A stretch of DNA of 64,000 nucleotides, taken from NCBI GenBank assembly GCA_019137255.1, contig WPDH01000013.1, positions 310,001 through 374,000 on the forward strand, read 5' to 3'. Positions 22,001-30,995 of the stretch are shown here, in pieces. A program made the translations under genes and the position numbers. Source of the DNA: Corinectria fuckeliana (Eukaryota > Ascomycota > Sordariomycetes > Hypocreales > Nectriaceae). How positions within the stretch are numbered: position 1 is the stretch's first letter; every line of letters begins with the position of its first letter. The notes beneath the pieces are model-generated. The model was given only the letters and a program-made list of their open reading frames with translations. It had not been told where the DNA came from and searched no databases.

Positions 22001-23363
22001 GAGCTTCCACTAGAGAAACCGCAGTCCTAACTTCATCCGAGTCTCTCCATAGATTGGCCTTCCACTGTCGTTGTAGGGTTTCGATGATGTTGGGGTCGAA
22101 AGCATGGAAGACGAGGTAGTATGCGCGAAACTCGGCTTCATTCTCACAGCTCACATCCTGCTCATTGCAGTCGTCGTAGAGATCGCGCAGAGAGAGAAGT
22201 GCTTTGCCAAGTTGTTCCAATTCCTGTTGCTCCACAAAGTCCGGAGGTGCCTTGCCATCTTGGGAGAGCAGGTGCAGTGCCGTAACGTGGAACCTTGCGA
22301 TGTTCTCAAGAACGTAGACTTGGGACTGCATTTCTTCGGGGGTAAGAGAGGAGAAGAATGTAAAGTCCCGTCGAATTGCTCGCGTCCGATCCCAGAGGAA
22401 ACTGTGTAGATTCGGTAGATTCGCGTCGTTTTGAAGGAGGTCATCGATCAAGTAGTCGAGTGTTCGTCGAAGGGCGCGTATAGATCGTACATCCATAGGC
22501 AGCGGAGCCTCTTGACCAGCAGCAGAGCGCGCTAATTTCTTGACCATGCGTTGAGTATTGGGGAAGGTAGTCTTGGGGCTTTTCTCGGGTAGGTGGACGT
22601 CCATCTCGTTGATGCGCGTGATCTTCTCATACTCGGGGCACATGTCCTCGCTGATGCCCTTGAAGCTGATGGCATCTTGTAGTGTTTTTCGCTTTTCCGG
22701 ATCATCGATAAGGCCAGCCTTCGTTAGCGACGCGCGTACCTTGTCGCGATACGCTTCATATTTCTCTCGGAATTTCGTCACCTCCACCTTATTCTTGGGG
22801 TTTCCAGGTTGCGACGGCCATTGCGGGGGGTTGATGCCATCCTTCCTCAGCTGCTCGTAGACCTTTCGGGCATGAGGGTCGTCAGAGTAGTAAGATTCTG
22901 GTACGGGGTTGTCGTCCATATCGGCGCTGGAGGACGACGTCGGTCGCGATTCTTGGTTTCGCGTCGCGGCAAACGGGTTTCCATTGCCACGCGTGTTTTG
23001 TGGTACCACTTTCAAGGCAGCGGTGGCGCCGTTGGTTCGATTCTTCTTCGAGTCTGGGCCTTTCTTCTTCCTCTCATCGCTGCTCTTGCTCTTCTGCTGG
23101 CCTCCATCGCTCGAGTTGGCATCCTGTTTCAGGCACGGATTGTTCGGCTTTCGCTTTCCTCCGTTGTCGCTCTGGTCGGCCAGAGGAGAAGGCCGTTTGT
23201 TTCGCTTCGCCCGGGAGGAGTCACCTGCACCATCAATACCAAATGAGTTGCCGCCGCCGTCGGTGTGGTTGGCGAAGGGGTTGAACGCTGGAGTCGGACT
23301 CCGCGTCGGCTGGCCAAAGGCCGGAAACATCTGGCTTGATGACGCAACGGACGTCGCAGTCAT
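19067..23363 (-). CDS. SAC3: SAC3/GANP-type mRNA export factor (TREX-2 scaffold)
   Basis: Two exons, 23363-21350 and 21105-19067, give 1350 residues in frame. SAC3 is the scaffold of TREX-2 (with Thp1, Sem1, Sus1 and Cdc31), which ties transcription to mRNA export at nuclear pores. Seen in order: an N-terminal region with FG-like motifs (FPAFGQP, FNPFANH), a basic Lys/Ser tract, the SAC3/GANP domain from about residue 236 (GISEDMCPEYEKITRINEMDVH) to about 560, then many NPFA/SPFA/TPFA motifs typical of nucleoporin-like repeats, and from about residue 950 a long helical segment (LTKWYVKGDDGLIEDFQAF...FYRWREIARELRL) that fits the Cdc31/Sus1-binding region. The C-terminus is charged with a coiled-coil-like end. 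The 244-base intron is longer than its neighbours; a CTGAC branch site and TTTCTAG acceptor support it, but a small extra exon inside cannot be excluded. Confidence 0.92.
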
Positions 23364-23769
23364 CTAGGGAATCGTTGAAACATAGGTGAGGAATCGCAAC
23401 GCGCAAAATGCGTAGCGGAAAGACAAAGACGTGTAGTCAGAGGCTGATGTCGAGGTGAGCACATGGACCTGTTGCCTCTCTAGGGAAGCTTTTGCTCTTG
23501 TTGCCGCATTCACACCACCACGTGACCCAATCTCTCCAGCCACCCCGCCAGCACATCCGCACTAGGCCATCTTCGTCCATCCTAGACCCAGGTATTGAAG
23601 CAATTTGATTTGGAGCTAACAATGGGTAAGACATGGCGAACAATAAGTTATTCTCCTGATTCAGCAACCCAGTTTATAGTGCAAAATGACTTCATTCAGA
23701 TTCATTACCGTGATACGGTTTAACTTTTGTATCTCTATTCCAAGAGGCATGTCCCGCCCAGAAACTTAT
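23364..23769. other. SAC3 upstream / LTV1 downstream flank
   Basis: About 400 bases between the SAC3 start and the LTV1 stop, both on the minus strand. No gene or clear motif is seen. Confidence 0.45.
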
Positions 23770-25058
23770 TCATCTTATCCGACCACGAATCCGAGCCGGT
23801 CCAAGGCCTTGTCTGATCTCATCCAGCTGCTCCAGGCCGGTTTGTGGCCTAGTCTTCTTGGATGTCCTCTTGCCCGGTTTGGTGTAGCTTCCAAGGAAAT
23901 CGTCCAGGATGCCATCGAAATCGCTGCGCATCGGGCCTTGCACGCTCGACGCCGTTGAGACGGCCGACATGGACTGATCATCTGCGAAATCCTCGTTATA
24001 TGCCTCCTCAATCTTGTCAAACCTTGCGTCAAGGAATGTCATCTGCTCTGTTCGCACGAGTGATGACGACGTCATGGAATAGCTCGATGCGTCGGTCAGC
24101 GCTCCCTTTCTCTTCTTCCGCCTTCCGCCGTTGGTGGTTGTCGTCCAGTTTGATTGCAACTCGGACGGCGAGGCTCCGACTGGTGCCTTGCCACCCTTTT
24201 GCTCCTTCTTGAACTGCTTGAAATCCTCCATCCAGTCTTGGGAGGGGCCCTCTTCGGGTTGCTCCGCTGGATCTTTGATGAGTTGAGGGACGATATCGTC
24301 TTTGTACTCCTTGATCGGCTTTGCAGTGTCGTCCGACTCCCAGCCGTCATCGCCTTCGTCGTATTGTTGTTCGTCAAATTCATAGTCATCGAGTTCTCGT
24401 CCATCCTTGGCGAGCTGCTTGAAGATGTCATCGTCGTCCTCAACATAAGCATCATCCTCCAAGGCCTCCAGAACCTCTCGCAAACGCGGGTCCATGTCCG
24501 GCTGGAAGCCCTTAATGGCGTCTGGTACATTCTGCTGCGCCTCGTAGGTGACCCTTGTAAGGTTTTTTGAGGGCAGAATCTCCTCGTCGAGTATCTCACC
24601 CGATTTCTGTTCCAGATCCAGCTTCTTCAAGGCATCCTCCAACGATTCCTTCTGCTTGCCCTTGCCCTTGTTCGCCGCGTCCGTCGACTCGACGAAGACA
24701 ACCTCGCCGCCTCCAGTGTTGAGGTCTCGCAAATGTTGCATGTAATCATATTCGGTGTCGTCATAGTAAACGCCGTGGCTAGCAGCCTCGCCTTCGTTCG
24801 AGCGGATACTGTCGGCCTCGTATCCCAGTTCTGAGGCCAGGTCGTCCAGGTGTTTCGTCTTGTAGGGGTCGCTTTTGGAGTTCGTCGGGTTCAGCACCAT
24901 GGAAGGCGCATTCTCGTCGTGGATGAGCGGATCATTTTGCGGTCGGTGGACGAGCGTGAAATGCTGCGCCGTCTTCTTATTGCTGGCACAGAGTTAGTCG
25001 CGAGTATTCGTAGAGGCGCACAGTTGTAGAGCACTCACATCCACTTCCCTCGAGGCAT
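23770..25058 (-). CDS. LTV1: LTV1, 40S ribosome assembly and export factor
   Basis: Two exons, 25058-25039 and 24982-23770, give 410 residues. The first exon is only 20 bases (MPRGKW and part of Ile) and is joined across a 56-base intron to NKKTAQHFTLVHRPQNDPL, which is the characteristic LTV1 N-terminus. LTV1 binds pre-40S particles beside Enp1 and Rps3, and its phosphorylation and release allow beak formation and maturation. Seen also: SKSDPYKTKHLDDLASELG, YYDDTEYDYMQHLRDLN, acidic stretches (EDDAYVEDDDDIFKQL), DARFDKIEEAYNEDF and the conserved C-terminal block DFDGILDDFLGSYTKPGKR. A frame that starts at the internal ATG at 24900 would miss this conserved N-terminus. It is divergent from LSG1, another ribosome export factor. 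Confidence 0.95.
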
Positions 25059-25487
25059 CTTGGCGGCTGAGGCAGAGAATACTGTTAAAGAGACGAGTGT
25101 ATTAGAAGATGACTCGCGGTTAGGCTGCGAATCCCACTTCTCGCCAGGCGCAGAAATTCTAGCGGGGTGGTGCACGAAAAAAATCCTTATCCTATGTCAT
25201 ACAGTTATCACTTATTTGGACACTGTAATAATATCTGGGCCGAATGCGGAAAATACAGTGCCAATAATAAACCCCACGGCCACGCCCTCATCCCGAAAAT
25301 TTGCCCCTCCATTACGTCCATTATTCAGCGGGGCAACAGTCGCTTCGCCATGCCCTCTCTCTCATCGCAGTAACATACACACTTCTTCGTACATTCCATC
25401 ATCCTCCATATTGCGGCTTGGGCATAGATTTCTCGTACATTCTTTGTTCCCCAAGCAAAAGTGTCCTATAGACACACCGCAGCCAAG
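25059..25487. promoter_or_regulatory. Shared divergent promoter of LTV1 and LSG1
   Basis: These 429 bases separate the start codons of two ribosome-biogenesis genes on opposite strands. A GAAAATTT element at about 25295-25302 resembles the RRPE-type motif of such genes, and A-rich and pyrimidine tracts are present. The motif assignment is tentative. Confidence 0.5.
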
Positions 25488-27526
25488 ATGGTTCTCCCAA
25501 AGTCCAAAAAGTCCGTGGGGTTGGGCAACACCCTGATGAACGACCGGTTCGGGAAGAATAAAGGCGGCGACAGGAAGAGGACATCCGCCGTCACCAGAAC
25601 CAACCACGCCACCGGCGAGCAGTACCTCGTCAACGAAAAGGAGGATGCGGCCTGGGTCAAGATGCGCTCCGTCACGGAACAAGGCGCCCTCGACGAGTTC
25701 CTCGCCACGGCCGAGCTGGCCGGCACCGACTTCACTGCCGAGAAGATGAACAACGTCAAGATCATCCACACGGACCAGAACAACCCCTACCTCCTGTCCT
25801 TCAATGAGCAAAGAGACGTTCTCGGCAAGCACAAGCTTCACAAGAAGCGCTTGACTGTCCCCCGAAGGCCCGAGTGGGATGCTTCCACAACCCCCCAGGA
25901 GCTAGACGTGAAGGAGCGCGAGAGCTTCCTAAACTGGAGGCGAGGGCTGGCTGAGCTCCAAGAGAACAACGACCTGCTGATGACCCCCTTTGAGCGAAAC
26001 CTGGAAGTCTGGCGTCAGTTGTGGCGAGTCATCGAGCGATCAGACCTCATCGTCCAGATTGTCGACGCCAGAAACCCTCTCCTGTTCCGATCGGAAGATC
26101 TCGAGACCTACGTCAAGGCCGTGGACCCCAAGAAGGAAAACCTGCTTCTCATCAACAAAGCCGACATGATGACGCCCACGCAACGAAGGGCCTGGGCGAA
26201 GCACCTGCGTGAAGCAGGCATCTCCTACAAGTTCTTCTCGGCCCAGTTGGCCAAGGAGATGATTGAGGCGAGAGATTTGGAGGAAAGTGAGTCTGACGAG
26301 GAGCCCGAGGCCGGCCCTTCGTCGTCTGCAGGCCCGTCAGAGGAGCAGCCCGTAGAAGAGGAGGCCTCAAAAGAGACTGAGAAAGCACAAGAGGGTGCAC
26401 CTTTAAACGAGGAGGCAGCCGAGGCGAACGAGACGGACGAGGACACAGAAATCTTGACGGTCGAGGAGCTGGAAGAAATCTTCCTCCGGTACGCGCCAGA
26501 AGACGCAGGTAAGACTACACATCTCTCGTATACTCAAAACATTGCTAACAGCTCTCGCCAGGCTCGGATCACAAGCTCCAAGTGGGCTTGGTCGGTTATC
26601 CCAACGTCGGTAAATCATCCACCATCAACGCCCTGATCGGCGCCAAGAAGGTCTCCGTCTCTTCGACGCCCGGCAAGACCAAGCACTTCCAGACCATCCA
26701 CCTCAGCGAAAACGTCATTCTCTGCGATTGCCCCGGTCTCGTCTTCCCCAACTTCGCCACCACCAAGGGCGATCTCGTCTGCAACGGCATCCTCCCCATT
26801 GACCAGCTCCGCGAGTTCACCGGCCCCGTCGGCCTCGTCACCCAGCGCATCCCCCAGGCCTTCCTCGAGGCCATCTACGGCATCCAGATCCGCACTCGCG
26901 CCATCGAGGAGGGCGGCACCGGTGTCCCCACGGGCTCCGAGCTCCTCCGCGCCTACGCCCGCGCCCGAGGCTTCCAGACGCAGGGTCTGGGCCAGCCCGA
27001 CGAGTCTCGCGCCGCTCGCTACATCCTCAAGGACTACGTCGCCGGCAAGCTTTTGTTCGTCTCGCCCCCGCCAGGAATTGAAGACGCCGACGAGTTCAAC
27101 TACGAACTCTACGACGAGAACCACCTTCCCGAGAAGCGACGCGCCGCCCTCGCCGCCGCCCTCGATCACCTCTCCGTCGCTGGCACCGACGGCGCCGCCA
27201 GCGAGGCCACTCCCCTCGAGGACGACATCGCCGACATGGTGGCCCTCCCCGCAGGCCCTAAGACCCAGAAGCTCGACAAGGGCTTCTTCGCCACCAAGGG
27301 TACGCAGGGCCACAAGACCATGCCCTTCAGCTACCAATACACCGAGCAGGGCAAGGTCGCCGCCAAGGGCCTCACCGGCCGCAAGGCCCGCACCGTTGTC
27401 GCCATGGAGGCCGGCGTCGACCCCAAAGACGTCCAGGTGGCAAATAGCAAGAAGCACTTCAAAGTCAGCACCAAGGGCAACAAGCAGAAGCGTCGTGCCG
27501 GAAGGCTGGGTGGTGATGACGATTAA
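25488..27526 (+). CDS. LSG1: LSG1, circularly permuted GTPase for 60S export-factor release
   Basis: Two exons, 25488-26508 and 26562-27526, give 661 residues. LSG1 is a cytosolic GTPase that drives release of the export adaptor Nmd3 from pre-60S subunits. The G motifs are in permuted order: G4 NKADMM near residue 222, followed by an acidic Ser/Glu-rich insert (about 255-335), then G1 GYPNVGKSSTINALIG near 352 and G3 DCPGLVFP near 396. VDARNPLLFRSEDLETYV before G4 is typical of LSG1 rather than NOG2 or NUG1. The basic C-terminus (HFKVSTKGNKQKRRAGR) also fits. Start ATG at 25488 matches the family N-terminus MVLPKSKKSVGLGNTLMNDRF (shown shortened here: GLGNTLMNDRF). The intron splits the codon for the Gly before SDHKLQVG. 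Confidence 0.95.
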
Positions 27527-28124
27527 ACGGTTGGGCGAACGGCGGTGGGACAATTCGCGGCAAGATGACATGGTATAAATGATATGAGACGGGTTATGCT
27601 ATGACAACGGGATCATTTGTTAGGCTGGGTAGGGTTTGGTCATGGGTTGTTGGTTGGTCGCCTTCCTAACTGCGTTACGAAGCCACGTTTTTGCCCCGAC
27701 GGGCAAGGGCAAAGGTGAAAATTCTCTCTGTTTGACTCAGTTTTTCATCGTGATCAAGCGCTTCATACGTATACGTGATATTAACCTGGTTAATGGGATG
27801 TACTACGACTAATGCCATGCTAGTTCACGTACGTCACACCACGGCCCCTTGGCCTGCATGTACGAGCACCTTCAGTCACTTAGGGAACAACAAAAGTGAT
27901 AACAGAAGGAAATATCTTGTGGGTATTGACTGTAAACACTGCCCGCAGTTCGCCTAGCAAAAAGGACTGTACCGTGTATAAAGAAAACCGACGCAGATGC
28001 CATGCCATATGGGTATGCTAAGACCGTGCCGTCCCAAACTCCGTAACGCAAGGTATCCTTCCTCATGTGCCAATGTGCCGCCTCCCCGTGAAGAATGAAT
28101 GTAGGTCATGTTGTTATGATAGAA
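27527..28124. other. Convergent 3' flanks, no gene seen
   Basis: About 600 bases between the 3' ends of LSG1 and the GAR-domain gene. Short frames only; no RNA gene recognised. Confidence 0.45.
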
Positions 28125-30995
28125 TCATCGGGTTCCTCCTCTTGACTCTCGACGGTCTTCGTTCCTTCGGAAAACCCGTTTTGTACCGCCAACCTTGCCC
28201 AGCTCTCCAAATTTATTCTCGCTCGATGACGGAACTCTGTGCTCACCACTGGCGAGCCTTACTTTCTCTTTCACGCTCTCAACCCAGGCCTTGTTCTCGT
28301 CGCTCATCTCGACCTTCTTCCCCGTAGGTCCGGCCAGTCCTAGGAACGAGCTGTCGTCCTCGGCCCAGCTAAGACGGGAACTTGATCTAGACCTGTTGGA
28401 CTCTTCTGATGATGGACCTTCTTCGGCCGGAGGAGCGGTAACCACCGGGGTCTTGGGGAAGAGTCGTGGCGATTCGCTCGTCATAGCTCCCACACTCCGT
28501 CGCGTCTTGCGAACGGCTAGGGGAGTCATGGGCGAGAGTTCAAGGGCCGAGGCGGGTCGCCCGGCAGGCCGTCCGGCCGGGCTTGACCCTGCGTTTGATC
28601 TGCGGCCACTAGGTATCACATGAGGCTGTTCTTGAACTTCGACTTTTGTGTTTTTCCCAGCCGCGGACCGGCGTTTGTGGTGGCTGGCATACTCTTTGAG
28701 GTACTCTCCAAGATCTGCCCAACCTCCGCCAACGCGAACCATGACACGTTCGCCTTGCTCGCCAACGCATCGGATGAAGAGCTTTATTGGCGCCTCGCCG
28801 GTCGACCGGGAGAGGTGGTAGACCTTGATCTCCTGCTGGCCACGGCTTCGCGGTTTCGAATTCTTAGCCGGGGAGAGGGTAAAGGATGGTGTGCCTGCCC
28901 TCGAGGAAAGACTCGAGGCACTTCTCCGAAAAGGTTCTATAGAGGACTTTTTCCGAAGGCGTGGCAGCTGCAGGTCCGGCGGGTTGAGGTTAATGGGAGG
29001 AAGTTCATTTGATAGTTTGATTTTTGCTGGAATGGCCGAAATGATTTGACTGATTTGCTGCTGAAGCTGTTGGTCCCCTGCGCTCCCTCGTCGGTCAAAT
29101 GAGTGAGAGAATTCTGATAGTGAAATTGAGTCGTCGAAATCGTCCGTGAAGGAATCGTCTACGGGGTTTACCATGAGGAAGTCGTCATCGTTCATATTGG
29201 GAGTGAGCAGAGGACTGTCAAACGGCGGAATAGAAGATTCTCGGATGTCGACGGCCGGTAGAGGCGGCGAGCTAGGCGGGCTAGCTTGGAGGTATTCTGC
29301 CTCCCGGATCCGATTACGAGGGAGGTCTGGTGAAGCAGAGATCTCAGGTAAATCACTGGACAGACCATCAAAGTGGCTTGAAGCTTGACGAGTGATGGTA
29401 GCGTTTCGAGAGAGATCGCCCTGTCGCCAAGCCGCTGATCGAAGGGCTGGTAGCTCTGGCGACTCGTTCCCTGGCGTTAAACTTGACGTATCCCCCATGG
29501 TTTCGGCATCTGTTGTGGAGGCACGAGCGGGCGTCTTAGGTGGTTCACTCATGAAATCAAGGTGTTGAGGGGCGGTTGGTGTAGGGGGCTGTGATCCAGG
29601 GGAAGGAGGAACAACGTCTCCGGCGCCATTAAAAGAACCAGTTGACTGCTGTTTTGACTCATTGAAGTCTCCAGTAACGAGTGAAAGGTTTTCTGACTCG
29701 TCTCTCAGGAAGTTGTCTTCCCTCCGGGGATCCAAGACCACTGTCTCCGCCTCGGAAGACCCCGAGACCTTTCTAGGATCTCCAGTTCCGCCGGATGAAG
29801 GCTGCGGACGAGGCAACTTCAGTGGGATGGGTCCGACCTCAACGTCACTACCGAAAGAGCTTTCGGTGTCACTGAAGCTCTCCTCCGCAATGAAGCTTTC
29901 GTTTTGCGTAAAAGAATCGAAGGGCTGATACGCGTCGACTGACTTCTTGACCGGGGACGGCGAACGGGGTCGTGGCCGTAGTTGAAGCGACTTGGCCCAC
30001 TCGGTTTCCCTCATTCTACTCTCGCAGGCAGCAACCCATTCGGCGTAGCTCGTCTCGACCGTCTCCATTCGATCTAGCCACTCGTCGGGAAGTGTATCCG
30101 GCAAGCCTTCGAGGCAATCCAGCATGTAATCGAGACTGTGGCCGGGTTGGGATATCTTCTTCTCAAGAATGACCTTCATCACGTCGAAATCTTTCTTCAT
30201 TAGCGTTGGCCCTCGGGGAGACGGCTCTTCTTGCAACTGAGTCTTATTAGAAGGTAGCGAGATGGCGTTCCAACCGGACTTGACGGCGACCTCCGCGTCC
30301 TCAATGGCCAGGAGTAAAGCAGGGACGCGACGCAAGACACTCAGTCGCAGGTTCCATGTTTGCAGCAGCCGAGCCAATTTTGCTAGATTCGGCAGTGCCT
30401 GAACCACAATTGCTGTGATAATAGCGGTCAGGTCCTCCATCCGGTTGTAGCTGGAGCTCGACAAGACGCCAGACCGCGTGAACTCGGAGAGGGGCGTGCC
30501 TGGTCTGGACAATGGTAGGATGTGGTTGTTGAGAACATGGGCCTTGATCTCCTCGATTTCCAGATTATTCAGGTCGTGCTGGATTTGAGCCAGCCTCTGC
30601 TCGTATTTGACCAGGTCTTTGGCAGGTAGGCTGCCCATGAAGTCCTTGTCGTTTTCGTCGGGTGTCGTGGCCTGGATGGAGAGCCTATTGCGCTTCGTAC
30701 TAGGCATCTCAAACCCAGCAGAGCCGCCTTCGGCCGGCCAAGACCAATTCTGCAGCTCGTCAACCCATTCCCAGATAGTTTTTGAAGTGACGGCGGTTCG
30801 CACTGCGAAATCACGATCTAACATAGAGGCCCCGCTTAGGCATGCCCGGAGCGCGCCAGTAGCGGTGGTCAGCGCGTCCACGGCGGTGGGCGGGGCCAAA
30901 TGTGCGAGGATATCATCGGTGAGGCGGTTTTTAGGAGGTGGCGACTGGGCGGGACGCCGCGCGGGCTTGATTGTGGGTGCGGTGGAATCGCTCAT
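28125..30995 (-). CDS. GAR (GAS2-related) domain protein, KAR9-like cytoskeletal linker
   Basis: A single exon of 956 residues starting at the ATG at 30995. The N-terminal third is helical (for example IWEWVDELQNWSWP, YEQRLAQIQHDLNNLE, LPNLAKLARLLQTWNLRLSVL) and resembles the cortical karyogamy/spindle-orientation proteins called KAR9 in filamentous fungi. The middle is disordered and rich in Ser, Pro and acidic residues. At about residues 715-770 lies a GAR domain (IKVYHLSRSTGEAPIKLFIRC...RVMVRVGGGWADLGEYL), known from GAS2/plakin proteins to bind microtubules. A Ser/Arg-rich tail follows. Expected role: linking microtubules to the cortex or actin for nuclear and spindle positioning. The GAR domain is clear; the KAR9 name is less sure. 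Confidence 0.8.
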   Translation of the reverse strand: MSDSTAPTIKPARRPAQSPPPKNRLTDDILAHLAPPTAVDALTTATGALRACLSGASMLDRDFAVRTAVTSKTIWEWVDELQNWSWPAEGGSAGFEMPSTKRNRLSIQATTPDENDKDFMGSLPAKDLVKYEQRLAQIQHDLNNLEIEEIKAHVLNNHILPLSRPGTPLSEFTRSGVLSSSSYNRMEDLTAIITAIVVQALPNLAKLARLLQTWNLRLSVLRRVPALLLAIEDAEVAVKSGWNAISLPSNKTQLQEEPSPRGPTLMKKDFDVMKVILEKKISQPGHSLDYMLDCLEGLPDTLPDEWLDRMETVETSYAEWVAACESRMRETEWAKSLQLRPRPRSPSPVKKSVDAYQPFDSFTQNESFIAEESFSDTESSFGSDVEVGPIPLKLPRPQPSSGGTGDPRKVSGSSEAETVVLDPRREDNFLRDESENLSLVTGDFNESKQQSTGSFNGAGDVVPPSPGSQPPTPTAPQHLDFMSEPPKTPARASTTDAETMGDTSSLTPGNESPELPALRSAAWRQGDLSRNATITRQASSHFDGLSSDLPEISASPDLPRNRIREAEYLQASPPSSPPLPAVDIRESSIPPFDSPLLTPNMNDDDFLMVNPVDDSFTDDFDDSISLSEFSHSFDRRGSAGDQQLQQQISQIISAIPAKIKLSNELPPINLNPPDLQLPRLRKKSSIEPFRRSASSLSSRAGTPSFTLSPAKNSKPRSRGQQEIKVYHLSRSTGEAPIKLFIRCVGEQGERVMVRVGGGWADLGEYLKEYASHHKRRSAAGKNTKVEVQEQPHVIPSGRRSNAGSSPAGRPAGRPASALELSPMTPLAVRKTRRSVGAMTSESPRLFPKTPVVTAPPAEEGPSSEESNRSRSSSRLSWAEDDSSFLGLAGPTGKKVEMSDENKAWVESVKEKVRLASGEHRVPSSSENKFGELGKVGGTKRVFRRNEDRRESRGGTR

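Noticed and set aside
25160..25340. CRISPR array, integron or other prokaryotic mobile systems
   Set aside because: Nothing of this kind is seen anywhere in the window; introns and gene content are fungal.
26615..27571. Minus-strand frame of 318 codons opposite LSG1
   Set aside because: Shadow of a strongly conserved GTPase frame.
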